Source: Aplectana chamaeleonis
Lineage: Eukaryota; Nematoda; Chromadorea; Rhabditida; Cosmocercidae
NCBI GenBank assembly: GCA_029168955.1
Contig: JAPDOI010000364.1
Location: forward strand, 62,001 to 126,000
DNA length: 64,000 nucleotides
Direction: 5' to 3'
Part shown: piece by piece, positions 11,124 to 21,415 of the stretch
Position numbering within the stretch: the stretch's first letter is position 1
Layout: every line of letters begins with the position of its first letter
Program-made: the position numbers and the translations under genes
The notes under the pieces: model-generated
Seen by the model: only the letters and a program-made list of their open reading frames with translations
The model's database searches: none
Told to the model about the DNA's origin: nothing

Positions 11124-13204
11124 ATCCTCTCGTGACTCTTCTGAGACTATTTTTCAACAGACTTCTTTAATCGCTGGGTTGTTCTCTGCGATGTTGTTAT
11201 TATATTTTCAGTATAGTAGCGTGCATTATTTTTTACGACTAGTCCCTATTACAAAAGCATTTTATAAACCCTGAAGGCGTACTCGATGATGTGCTTAAAT
11301 TTTCTGCATGATTTCTGTAAAAAAAAGTCGTAGTTGGTGGAGTGTAATTGCATACTATGTAAAAGCGAAGTTCTCATGGTTCCTTCGAGTGCGTGCGTGC
11401 GCGTAGCGGAGACTAGAGACAGCGTTAGATCGAAGGGAGATGAAGGCAACAGCATCGTGCGCGCACGCGCGCTCAATGAGGGTAATGGCATACTTCAGCG
11501 CCGTTCGCCTTCGACGGACACGGCGCCGGAGTTGTCGCCGCTGCATAACTTTCCACGCGCTTTTGCGTACTTACAGTTCTGCATACGCACATTTGCAGAC
11601 CAATTAATGGATACCAAATTTGTTCCTAATATTGTTTTCCTGATTAAAATTTCATGAGAAACACTTTTGTGGTGGCCTAAATGTCTTTATGAAGTGTATG
11701 ATTCGCAAAAGTGCAACATTTAATCGTTCTAGATCTAAAGAAAAAGGTTTTGATTTGGTATGGTGCTAAAATCTGGTCGGTCATCATTCCCCATATCTAT
11801 TTAAAACGAGTTAAGCGTGACGGGCAATGTGCTCATGTAAAGAAAAGCAAAGTGCACTGAACGATCTGGAAATCTGCCTAGAAATTGTGGGAGCAGCGTA
11901 TAAAGTGCTGATTGAGAATAGTAACTACTTGATCATTTGTTGCGGCGAGCTTATCAGGAACATCATTAGAAGTCAAGAGGAAACAAATAAACTCTTCACG
12001 GGAAGTTATCGTAATCCAGCAACAGCCCGTTGCTGTGCGGCGTAATGATTTTGAGAAATATGTAAGGGCGCGGACTGTTATTGTTATGATTACTTGTGCA
12101 AGGGAAAACTCAAACATTCAAGTTTTTTTTTTTCAAATTTTTCGAATGTATGTATGGATCAAACAATTGAGTAGTTTTTATAATATTCGAATGAAGGGAA
12201 GTGGGCATTCCATCGGAGATAGAAAAAGTGTAGTGATTGATATGATTCAACCCTTTGCGCCCATAAGAGCAGAGAAAAAAAGGAAATATAAAGAAAAAGG
12301 TCCATGATGCAAAGCTGGTATGGAGGTTGCAAGACTGGTGACAGGAAAAACCGACCAGTTTATTAGGCGCATTTTCTGATGAAGTTCGCCACGAACCAGC
12401 CGAGATCATACCGACAACTTTCCGCGAACGCCGCGGCTCTGCGATAGTCAGTTTCATGGTTCGCGGCACCTAGACTTACTAAACTTACTGAGAGCCCCAG
12501 TGTGTCTGCGATGTACACGATGCACGAGTCTGGCACTACTGGTGCGCCTGCCGCTCCTTCAGTAACCCGGGTTGGCGCCGCTCGAGTGCATCACTCGAGC
12601 TACGGCGAGAGCTCTCTCTGTCTGTGTCTGTATTTCTGTCTGTAAAATTTTCTCTGTGTATTAGAGAAAGAAATGAGAAAAAGCAGTAAGGGGACATCAG
12701 AGAAATCTAGAGAAACTAAGATTCGGTAAGGGCTCCTGGCACCGTGAACCAGTTGTGGTCCTATCTTAACCGTTTGGTTCTAGATTTGTCTAGCCGTATA
12801 CTTGCCTTAAATCTGCAGGGTCGCTGCCTGAAACCTGGCGGGTCGTAGCCTAATCGGCTACGACCTGGTCGATTCACGGGTTGTGATAAGATACTGATAA
12901 GTTTTCTACTGGCTAATGCGCCTATCTCTCATCATTATCAGTGGTCAAAAGAAAGGAGACCTAGCGCATCCATTTCATTTATTTGGTTTGCTACGTTCGT
13001 AGGTTTTCGGCTTCATTAGCGATTTCGCGTAATTCTCTCCATAGTGTTTGTGCAGTAGTTTTACATATAGTCCCTTCGCCAAATCTAGTCTATCGAGGCG
13101 CGGTTATTTGCTGCACCCGTGCGGCCTTCCCAATACCACGTTCAGCGGGGTTTCGCAGCTGCAGCTGCGGCCCATCCAACCACTCTACAGTTGGCAAAAG
13201 GTCT
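11124..13204. other. Unassigned DNA with two exact hairpins
   Basis: No gene was recognised. GCGC-rich sequence at 11385-11560 gives short ORFs on both strands. Two clean hairpins stand out: CTCGAGTG and CACTCGAG around a 3-nt loop at 12581-12599, and GGTCGTAGCC and GGCTACGACC around a 5-nt loop at 12841-12865. Neither is followed by a T tract. They may be parts of unrecognised repeats. Confidence 0.4.
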
Positions 13205-13454
13205 ATGCGTACCAGGGCTGTGCGTTTTAACGTTAAAGTGTTAACGGATTAACGAGTTAACGCGGTTTTTTTTGGGAAAATTAACGATTAACGCTTAACG
13301 AAAAAGTTTTATATTGACGTTAATTTGGGTTCTTTAACTGCAGCAGTGGAATTATGGCACTGATTGATCTGCTTTAATGGCAAATTTCAAAACTAGGGCC
13401 GTGAAAGTCGCGTCGGCTTGCTGAGCGGTCAGTTTTCGCATGTTGTGAAATATA

Positions 13455-15023
13455 CAGTGCGTTTCATAATTATAGGACACCCTCAAAATTCCCCCGAACA
13501 CTTTTACCGTTATCGATGGGGCTTTTCTGCCAAATCCATGGTAATCAGCTTGAGAAATAACCATTATAGTCATCTTCCCAGATTCCACGAGATCTTCACC
13601 TTTTTTAGAACACTACTTTTCATTTTTTGGACTGTTTCATAATTATAGGACACCCTATATAATCCGCAGGTTTCTTGTTCATACCAACGGAATAGCAATA
13701 CATTAATAGCAAGTAGAGCCATCGCCATGCTCTATTATCTTATCATGATGCTATTGGGTCTTTCTTGGGAGTTTTGAAGGACTGATTAAGTTGGTTTGGT
13801 CGTACTCCTATAGCTTAACACGCCTGTTCATTTCCACAGACTAAACCTGGCTGTGGCCAGCGTAAATTCGACGTCTCAGTGTACCTTTAAGGTATTCCCT
13901 AAAGTTTCGGTTAGGATTAGATGCTGGCTCTTGAAATACCGCCACGTCTTGTCTGCCCATGAACGTTTTTCAGGACTGATGCGCTTGAACCCTCGCTTTG
14001 TCTGGCTTGCCTACGAAAATTGGCCGTAGCCTTCCACTCGAAATTGGTAAAATACACTGCACCAGCACTTTATGGCACTTAATACAAACTATTCGAGTAG
14101 AATCGAGGGCTAGCTCACGCTCTCAAGTCTCACAGAACGCTTCGATGAACATCAGCGCAACTAACGAAGTTCCATTCAGAGCACTATCCTTGTCGCTTGG
14201 CGGTATCATGCCAGTAGCATATTTTTCTACACAATTCACGCAAGTTGAACTTATTCTGGCTCGAACGCATCATTTAGAAAGGAGTCAGCTGCCTTTCGTT
14301 CCCGAAAACATCCGCCATGCAACACCGGTCATGTAGCTCAACTTCCCCGAGTCGGTTGTCCTGTTTATCTGAGCCAAATTGAACCGAGTCGTCCCGTGAA
14401 TATCTCTGAACAAAGATACCTTCCTTATTGCTGTTTATCCGATGTTGTGCTGCACAAAGTTAGCGTCTAATGGTTGTGCAAGGATGCTCGACCCCGAATT
14501 CCGCGTGAGTCTGGTCCTGGCCCGCGTACGCTTCATGGAGAATTCGCTTCAAATCATGACTCATGGGTTTCGACAGACATCCTGGTTGCTACCTGTGTCT
14601 ATTTTACCCTGGCACGTCGAGCCATTAGCAAATGGAGGCCATGCAAGGGCGAAAACGTGATGTGTTAGAGGACTGCGAACAAATCAACACGACAGTCCTC
14701 TAAAAACCTCCATGAAGTGTCTTCGGTCACCTGAATGAGGTGTAAAACAGAGGCAGAGAACATATTCGCTATGAAACTGTCGTTAGTTCGCTCGTAGGAA
14801 CAAGAAAAATGCGGATTACCTAAGGTGTCCTATAATTATGAAACAATCCGAAAACGAAAAGCTGTGTTCTAAAAAAAGATGAGATGCGCGTGTGATCCGG
14901 AAATATGACTATAAAGGTGATTTCTCAAGCCGATCACTATAGTTTTTACAAAAAAGCACCATCGATAACTGGAGAAGTGTTAGAGTGAACTTTGAGGGTG
15001 TCCTATAATTATGAAACGCACTG
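13455..15023. mobile_element. Tc1/mariner-type element with long two-site TIRs (nested in hAT)
   Basis: The ends are CAGTGCGTTTCATAATTATA in inverted orientation, flanked by TA on both sides (13453-13454, 15024-15025). Removing the element rejoins the hAT sequence as in the sister copy at 53.9 kb, with one TA, which proves the insertion. The TIRs are about 205 bp. Each carries a second copy of the TTTCATAATTATAGGACACC motif about 175 bp inside the end (13635-13660 and 14821-14846), as in Tc3, where the transposase binds two sites per TIR. The 1.16-kb interior has only short ORFs (for example 13998-14336) and no recognised transposase. Confidence 0.9.
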
Positions 15024-15446
15024 TATTGCTGACCTCAATGTTTCCCATTCCATTGTTCATCGATTTTCGTTATTTCTACTCAAAATCGGAGGACTGCAAA
15101 ATTGTGTTCCTAAAAGGAAATGTGGGGTCTGCATCCCTGTGGTCGACTAATGTATCAAATGAGGGTTGGGAAGTAGGGATTGAGCGCCGGATTGGTGATA
15201 CTTTTGAGCATATCATCACTGCATCCAGTGACTTATGATTACACAGTAACCATTGGTCATGCTGGCCCTCCTGACAGCTCGCGAGGGCTTCGCTCTTATT
15301 TTCAGACCCCCAATATTCGCCTACGGTGGAAATCATCAAATCGTCTTTACATACATATAGACGGTCTACGCATATTTTTTCTCACCTTGATCTATTCTTT
15401 CATAGACATAAAGACTGCCTTCCGCGTTTTTGAACTTTTGAAGAGA

Positions 15447-15890
15447 TACAGTACAGCCCATCAAAAGTTGCACACCTACTTATCAATGAGAAGCGGTTGG
15501 TCGGAAATCAGTGTGCATGAAACTTATTGCAGCACAACCGTTCCCGCTCAACCGGTTACGAGTGTGTTGCCTAGAAATTGATGCAGAATTACAGTTGACC
15601 TCCTCGCTGCCGTTCAGTCCGCAAAGTGCACGCTGATTGCGAAAGCGTGCTGCGGCGCGGTTGCGAGTATCCTCAGACGGATGTGGGATCACCCGGGCGG
15701 TTTTTGCCTTTGGTGCCCGGGTGATGCTTTATCCCTGTCTAAGGATACTCGTAACCGCGCCCCAGCACGCTTTCGCAATCAGAGTGCACTTTGCAGACTG
15801 AACGGCAGTGCGGAGATAAACTGTATCTTCTGCGGACCGCTTCTCATTGGTAAGTAAATGTTCAAAATTTGATGAACCGCACTATTGATT
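15447..15890. mobile_element. Foldback MITE (TACAGTACAGCCC family)
   Basis: The left end, CAGTACAGCCCATCAAAAGT, and the right end read inward (AGTGCGGTTCATCAAATTTT) are diverged inverted repeats, followed on both sides by TACTTA(T/C)CAATGAGAAGCGG. The centre (15605-15815) is itself a long hairpin in which GATTGCGAAAGCGTGCTG and CAGCACGCTTTCGCAATC pair, with CACCCGGGC and GCCCGGGTG near the loop. A related 206-bp element lies at 39217-39423. TA flanks are only partly preserved. Confidence 0.75.
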
Positions 15891-16299
15891 ATACAGAGAA
15901 TGGGAATAAATCTTCGTCAAGTGTGCACACATACAAAACCGATCTGAAGTGCATCGAATGCCGTAGTTTATAAAGTTCCTTAGCCGTTTTGGAAATATAT
16001 CATTCTACGTGTGCCAGACAGTATAGCGCACCACTTGTGAAGACGTTCCAGACGCTCTTTCTAGAGACCAACCCACTTCCCACGGCATCCTATTCACTCA
16101 TGTCGTACGATTCTGTAAATGCTCCATATAATGCGCTTATCACTCTTTACACGAGGCACGCTGCACATCAAGCGCTACTCAAATTTCACGAAGCGGTGCT
16201 TGTTCTCCATAAGGCGCCACTAACTTTCTATTACGCGGCCCACGCTCTGAATGGAGTGCACCACGCGGCGCACACTCCCCACAAAGCGATACCCACTTT

Positions 16300-16427
16300 G
16301 GGGTCGTTTATACTTTTGCCGCCAAGCGCCGTGCAATCCTATGGTATCGATCATGCCACGCCGCGTGATCAATATCATAGGATTGCACTGCGCCGCGCCG
16401 CTCGGCGGCGGAAGTGTAAACGACCCC
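16300..16427. mobile_element. 128-bp foldback MITE
   Basis: Nearly the whole sequence folds back. GGGGTCGTTTATACTT pairs with AAGTGTAAACGACCCC, CCGCC with GGCGG, and GTGCAATCCTATG with CATAGGATTGCAC. It is flanked by TTT on both sides, compatible with a 3-bp duplication. It sits in the interior of the hAT at 13213-16691. Confidence 0.75.
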
Positions 16428-16699
16428 TTTCTATGGCGAGACAAGCGCTCCACATGACGCCTTAACTATTTTTCACGATATCCTGCTGGTGTAAACTGAG
16501 TGTATATTTTATGATTTTTTGAGATCTATGGTGATTTATCAATTTTCGCTGTGATCGGGTAACGGTTTTCAGTTTTTAGCGAAATGCAAATTTAACGTGT
16601 TAACGCATTAATGGGTTAACGCGGTTTTTTTTATGAAAATTAACGATTAACGCTTAGCGAAAATAAAATTTTCCATTACCGCACACCCCTGATGCGTAC

Positions 16700-17810
16700 A
16701 TCTGTTTCTTTGCAAAAACCATGAGTCGACTCGGATCGTGAAAACTTCCTTGAGGAATTTAAACTTCTTTTTTTTTCAAACTGCGGTACGTAATTAAGTA
16801 TTTGAGATCTTTATATGGTTCACGAATTTTTTTACCGCTGTGATTTTTTTCTATTCTCTTCATCTTCCTTCCGTGAATTGCTATTCCATTTTTGAAAACA
16901 TACATATATTTTTGTCCAAAAAAGAGCTTTTCTGACAATCACCAGAATTATGTATGTGGGAAAGTAATCATCCATCCTATAGTTTCTCACAAGTTTCCAA
17001 AATCACTTGGGTGCAATTAACTTTTCTAAATGCTGCTTCAGGGACCTACTCTGAGAGAATCTTTCGTGCTAGCTTCGTGATGCTTCCGCGATCTGCGATG
17101 ATACCGTGCTCGTCTCCCCTTCGTTCCGCGATCCGTGTCTGCTCCGCGCTATGTAGTTACCCAATCGACCTATCCGTTAACTTTCTCGTTCTCGTATCGT
17201 GATGGTTCCGCGATCTTTACCAAGTTTACGACGCTAGTGCCATGGTGCACTCGTGATCCGCGATGGTACCGTGATCGTTTCCTCTCGGTTCCGCGCTCTC
17301 ATGCTGTGCAGATTTGTAAAACAGCGCGAAATACGGCACGGGCAATACCTTATAGCTTCGTGTTGATGTGATAGGCAACACCCTTCGGCTGAAACACCGA
17401 GAGGGCATGGATGCGGTACGATCAGGTGTTGAAGCTGGCCGAATCTCGCATTCGTCCCGCGATAGTTCCGAGCTCAGTTCATCGCTGTTCCGCAATTTAA
17501 CACCGCAAGTACATAGATGTATAGACGCGTTTCGCCCTCAGGTTGAAACTAGTAGAATCGTTCCGTGATAGTCCCATGCTCGATGCCTCGCGGTTCCGCG
17601 ATGGAGCATCGCAGAAGTATCGATGAACGAACGCGGAACGCTATCGGTTTGAGAGTGGCAAAATCTCGCGATCGTTCCACGATAGCCCCATGCTAGTATC
17701 CTTTCGGCCCCTACCAGAAACCGAGTAGATTCTATCCATGAACGATCGTGGGGGATTCTCTCAGAGTGATTGTTTTCTTGTATTTGACACACCTCGCAGG
17801 AAAACGACTA
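16700..17810. repeat. Degenerate repeats of TTCCGCGATNGT type, with unassigned flanks
   Basis: From about 17050 to 17720 the words TTCCGCGAT, TCGTGATGGTTCC, GTACCGTGATCG and CCGTGATAG recur at uneven spacing of some tens of bases, suggesting an old decayed tandem array. Several ORFs of 60-89 codons on both strands arise from it. 16700-17040 is AT-rich with nothing recognised. Confidence 0.5.
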
Positions 17811-19134
17811 CAGTGCGCCACATAAGTATACCAACACCACGAATATGAGCTAAACAGCTGTTGGATCGAGGTTTTAGATGTCGGAACATGTTTCTACGTT
17901 TTCTGCAAAGCCAAGAACTATGATTTACATTGTGTGACCACAGCTCCTCTGCCTGACCTTCATTTATGAGAAGAGTTTACTTTTCATACGCCACATAAGT
18001 ATACGAACATTTAGGAAACATTAAAATTTATCAACCAATAGGACACAAACATAACAAGACATTGTCAGTACGAAGTGGCAGCACCGCTACGTGTAATAAT
18101 TTCAAACAATCTGTCTGGTAGGCTTTCGCTGAGCCGCTTCAGAACGTTTCTATCAATGTCGCTCCATGCGACCAGGATTACTTGCTTGAGAGCACTGACG
18201 TTGTCGCACTGCTTTCCAACCTTGTAAATCTTACGCACAAAAATCTTCCACAGGTTCACAATGGGATTCAGATCGGGGCTGAGTGCCGGCCAAAGCAGGA
18301 AGTCGACATTATTTTTCCGGAACCACTCCAAAGAAGGCCGGCTCACGTGGATCGTGGCGTTGTCCTGTGCGTAACGGAATCTTTAACGTTGTCCAGCACG
18401 CAGGAAAGGCAGCAGATGGGAGGTCAAGATTCCTTGGTATTCTTCTGAGTTCATCCTGCTCGAAACGATGTCACTACCGACCTGACCACTGCTGTTGAAA
18501 GCTGCCCACACCATTAGAGTTGCACCTCTAAAATTCTGGCGGCTGAAGTAGGCCGGCTCCTTTCTCAAATCTCGCCAGTAACTCTTCCCCTCAGGTCCGC
18601 CCAAATTGAATTTCTTATCGTCAGAGAAGATTGCCTGGAACATGTATTCCTAAGCACGGCCCGGAAGATCGAGCCTTGCAAAGAACTAACAGTAGACCAA
18701 TTCGTACTTATGTTTGATCGTGCGAATTCGAGCCGCGCAGTTTTGTGGTGATGCTGTAGGCGAGAGATTTTCTTCAGCACGGATCTCACAATGTTGTCGT
18801 TCCGGTAGATTGAACGGCAGATGGATTTTATGGAGACGGTCAGCGACCGTTCGAATCGAATCGCCGGAGCCGACACCATGGAGTTGGAGTCTTTTCAGGC
18901 AATATGCCATTTCGACGCTATCTTCGCGACTTATGCCCTTCTTTTCTAAGTGTTCGTATACTCATGTGGCGTGCAAAAAGTGAATTTTTTTCGCATTTTT
19001 AAAAAGGAATTCGACCACTCAAGCTCGAACAATGTTTTTTCATTGTTTTCGGCGTAGCAGAAATTCTAGACTTTTTCGATATCTAAAACCTCAGTCCAAT
19101 ATCTCTTCAGCCCATTTTTAGGGTGTTCGTATAC
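17811..19134 (-). mobile_element. Tc3-like element, right end truncated
   Basis: The left terminus CAGTGCGCCACATAAGTATA follows a TA (17809-17810). A second copy of the motif, CGCCACATAAGTATACGAAC, lies 180 bp inside (17992-18012). On the right, the internal motif GTTCGTATACTCATGTGGCG is at 18953-18973, and the outer one is cut after GGTGTTCGTATAC at 19134, where the 43-bp-array element begins. Two sites per TIR at about 175-180 bp spacing match Tc3 architecture. The transposase is the pseudogene at 18065-18925. Confidence 0.85.
18065..18925 (-). pseudogene. Tc3-like transposase, broken and missing its catalytic Glu
   Basis: On the minus strand the N-terminal helix-turn-helix part (near 18910-18700) lies in one frame, a middle part (18565-18879) in another, and the catalytic part (18065-18643) back in the first, so at least one frameshift pair is present. 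The first catalytic Asp is in IFSDDKKFNL, preceding the family's YWRDLRKEP and MVWAAF motifs. A TAA stops the frame after RAGQR (18380-18382), but RYAQDNATIHVS with the second Asp follows in frame. The third motif reads SPDLNPIVNLW, where the family has SPDLNPIENLW, so the third residue of the DD34E triad is Val. The copy is inactive on three counts. It reads toward 18065 and ends at AATSY. Confidence 0.92.
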
Positions 19135-19480
19135 ATATTATACTTGTTCCAAATGAAATTCATTTCGAATATCCGACTTTTCGACTATAGTCGGATATCG
19201 CCCTTTTTCGAATATTCGACTTTTCGACTATAGTCGGATATCGTACTTTTTCGAATATTCGACTTTTCGACTATAGTCGGATATCGCACTTTTTCGAATA
19301 TTCGACTTTTCGACTGTAGTCGGATATCGCACTTTTTCGAATATTCGACTTTTCGACTATAGTCGGATATCGCACTTTTTCGAATATTCGACTTTTCGAC
19401 AGTAGTCGGATATGAGACTTTTTCGAATATTCGACTTTTCGAATAAAAAGTCGACTTTTTTATCCGACTATGAAAATAAT
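19135..19480. repeat. 43-bp tandem array, about 7 copies, next to a Tc-like terminus
   Basis: The sequence ATATTATACTTGTTCC at the left is the inner part of the terminus CAGTGCGCCACATATGTATT... seen complete at 24174-24204. Next come units of 43 bp: CGAATATTCGACTTTTCGAC, then TATAGTCGGATATCGCACTT. The array ends in GAATAAAAAGTCGACTTTTT. The same array in the same orientation is at 23790-24140. Because 43 is not a multiple of three, three units give one 43-residue ORF repeat. Confidence 0.92.
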
Positions 19481-19489
19481 TGAGGTGCA

Positions 19490-20480
19490 AGTAACTGTTT
19501 TTTCACATGAAAACACGTCGATTTCTCACTCATCCACTCGCGGGCGTTCTGACAGATTAAAGCATCACTTTTCAAACCAAAATCAGACCGATACTCAGAC
19601 ACGCTGACGGTTGTTCAGCGGGGTAAAAAGGCTTGTCGGTGCGACGGCGGGAGCCAAAATGGGGAGTAGTCGAATTGCCGGTTGTACCGCAGATAGAGAG
19701 AAATTCAATTCACGGAGACGGTTATTTGGCGGTGGAAAAGGGGTTGACGGTGCAACGGCGGGGACGTGCTCTATCGTCAAGTATGTGACACGTTCCGCTA
19801 CTCGGACCAAAAAAGATGGGTGCGCCGGCATCAACATGTTTAGACAAAAGTATTAACATTGATAGGGGTATAAAGGCTCCTCATCTCACCGTGAGCCTCA
19901 GTCAGTTTTTCGGAGCTGGACTTGGAAGGTGACCTCGAGTCACCTTCCGGAAGATCCACCGGATACCGGAGGATAATTTTTGTCGCCGAGGAGGGGGCTC
20001 CCAGGGCTCGGGGGTGGTACCCAACTTTAGGTCATCTCCCCATGGTCCGCAGTAGGGTGCACCCCACCGTGGACCGTGGGATCACCTCTTTGTGGGGACG
20101 CCAATAGGGATTTCCTGGGTCCCCTCTGCGGACCCGGGAATACCCAGGATGTATTGGAAAGCGCGTGACCGGAAATCTGTTTCGGTTTCGCGGTGTGATA
20201 TCGGTTGAATGGCGGTGGAAGATCGGTTGTCCAGCAGATGCCCCAGCCGATCAACCGACGTTCCCCCGCCGAGTAACCGCCCATGAGTCTGTGCGGTTGT
20301 ACGGAGGAACAATATCGGTTACACGCTGGATGACCAGGGAGGGGCAACCGACATTCCCCCGCGGAATAACCGCTCCCATGCCTGAGTATGACTGCTTGGT
20401 GGATGTTTAGGCGTGCCTTATAGTATTTGCCACCGGTTTCGTGGTAAGAGCTTATATCTGGCGGAGTTTCCGTAGCTATA
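19490..20480. other. GC-rich block with internal direct and inverted repeats
   Basis: Two direct units (near 19605-19655 and 19718-19770) share CGGTTNTTNNGCGG and GACGGTGCNACGGCGGG. Inverted relatives at 20225-20390 contain CAACCGAC(G/A)TTCCCCCGC and AATAACCGC. A TATA-like GGTATAAAGG is at 19868 and an exact hairpin GGAAGGTGA/TCACCTTCC at 19924-19948. No coding frame is convincing. It resembles the end of a retroelement or a composite repeat; the class is not assignable. Confidence 0.4.
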
Positions 20481-20541
20481 TGCTGCTAGCGTGCTATATT
20501 CTTTCATTTAGATGTGAAAAACGCACTTCGCAATGAATAAA

Positions 20542-20826
20542 GTGTGTCCAAATGGTAATGGCGGCCCACGCGGCCGGCATGCTTGGCAGGCGGCCGTCGC
20601 ATGTGCCGCCCTCGGACGAGTGTTGGATTTCAAGGACGGCCCTCCCCTCTCCCACCGTCTGCAGAGCAGAATGATCGGCGCAGTGCTTGCTGCCAGCCGG
20701 TGCCGGCCCCGTTCGTAGTCGATGGCGGTGGGGACTTTTCGCATGCCCGTCCGAGAGCGACAAACGCGACGGCCGCCTGCCGCCACACGCCGGCCGCCTG
20801 GGCCGCCAATCTCATTCGGACGCACC
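20542..20826. repeat. Long GC-rich inverted repeat (hairpin)
   Basis: Left arm 20542-20632 and right arm 20738-20826 pair over about 90 bp with mismatches. The key words are GGCGGCCCACGCGGCCGGC against GCCGGCCGCCTGGGCCGCC, and GCAGGCGGCCGTCGC against GCGACGGCCGCCTGC. The spacer is about 105 bp. It is probably a foldback MITE; overlapping ORFs of 61-150 codons on both strands are by-products of its GC content. Confidence 0.75.
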
Positions 20827-20842
20827 TTACGTTCGCCGGTCA

Positions 20843-21415
20843 GTGAGGCCCCGGTCAGACTTCGTCGAAAAACCTGCTGAGTCCGACTGAGTCCGAATGA
20901 GTCCGGGGTGGAAAAACCTGCTGAGTCCCACTGAGTCCGGTTGCTCCCAGCGCCAACCAACTCCTCTGTGAAACACGCAATTGATAGTGACGATTATCAC
21001 TTCAGCTGTGAATCGAAACGTGTTTGGTGGCTGATCTTTCTTGTTTTCAACATGTCTGAATCTGATTTCCGTATCAGCAGTACGTGGGGCAGAGCGCAGA
21101 CGGCGAGAGTCGAGATGCGGCGGGACTCGGCAGGTCGCAGTCGGCCGAAAAAAATGCACCCAAATCACGTGAAAAACACCTATATCGACCGGGTGGGGTG
21201 AGGATGATTTCGGCGGGACTCAGTGGGACTCAGTCGGTGCATTGGCCCCGCCCTTGTACGCATGAGAAATATCAGTATCGACCGGGGGGATTGCGGTGGG
21301 CATCAGACGGTCGCAGTCGGACTCAGTGGGTTGATTTTTTTGCACCCGTCTTCCACGAATTCGATGCGTATCGACCCGGTGGGACTCAGTAGATCCACCG
21401 ACTATGACGGGGGCC
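20843..21415. mobile_element. Small TIR element rich in GACTCAGTGGGACTCAGTCG words
   Basis: The ends are TGAGGCCCCGGTCA and, read inward from the right, TGAGGCCCCCGTCATAGTCG. Subterminal GAGTCC(G/C)ACTGAGTC words repeat at 20878-20940, and their complements at 21205-21245 and 21310-21395. This dense subterminal repeat pattern is common in hAT and related MITEs. No target duplication could be settled. Confidence 0.6.

Larger units (their letters stand above)
13213..16691. mobile_element. hAT element, non-autonomous, with nested insertions
   Basis: The element is bounded by an exact 8-bp target duplication ATGCGTAC (13205-13212 and 16692-16699). The ends are CAGGGCTGTGCG and, read inward, CAGGGGTGTGCG, the classic hAT form. 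Subterminal sequence is rich in GTTAACG and TTAACG words on both sides. A shorter relative sits at 53705-54814, and the shared sequence just inside the left end shows that 13455-15023 is an insertion here. Other insertions are 15447-15890 and 16300-16427. No hAT transposase was found. The interior at 16080-16290 has degenerate units of about 21 bp with CGC-rich words related to the large 42-bp arrays. Confidence 0.92.

Noticed and set aside
15989..16465. 158-codon ORF with HAAH-type repeats
   Set aside because: It is the translation of degenerate units of about 21 bp and a foldback MITE inside the hAT element.
20508..20960. 150-codon minus ORF and overlapping ORFs of 60-89 codons
   Set aside because: They arise from a GC-rich hairpin with few stops in any frame. 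Opposite-strand ORFs mirror each other.
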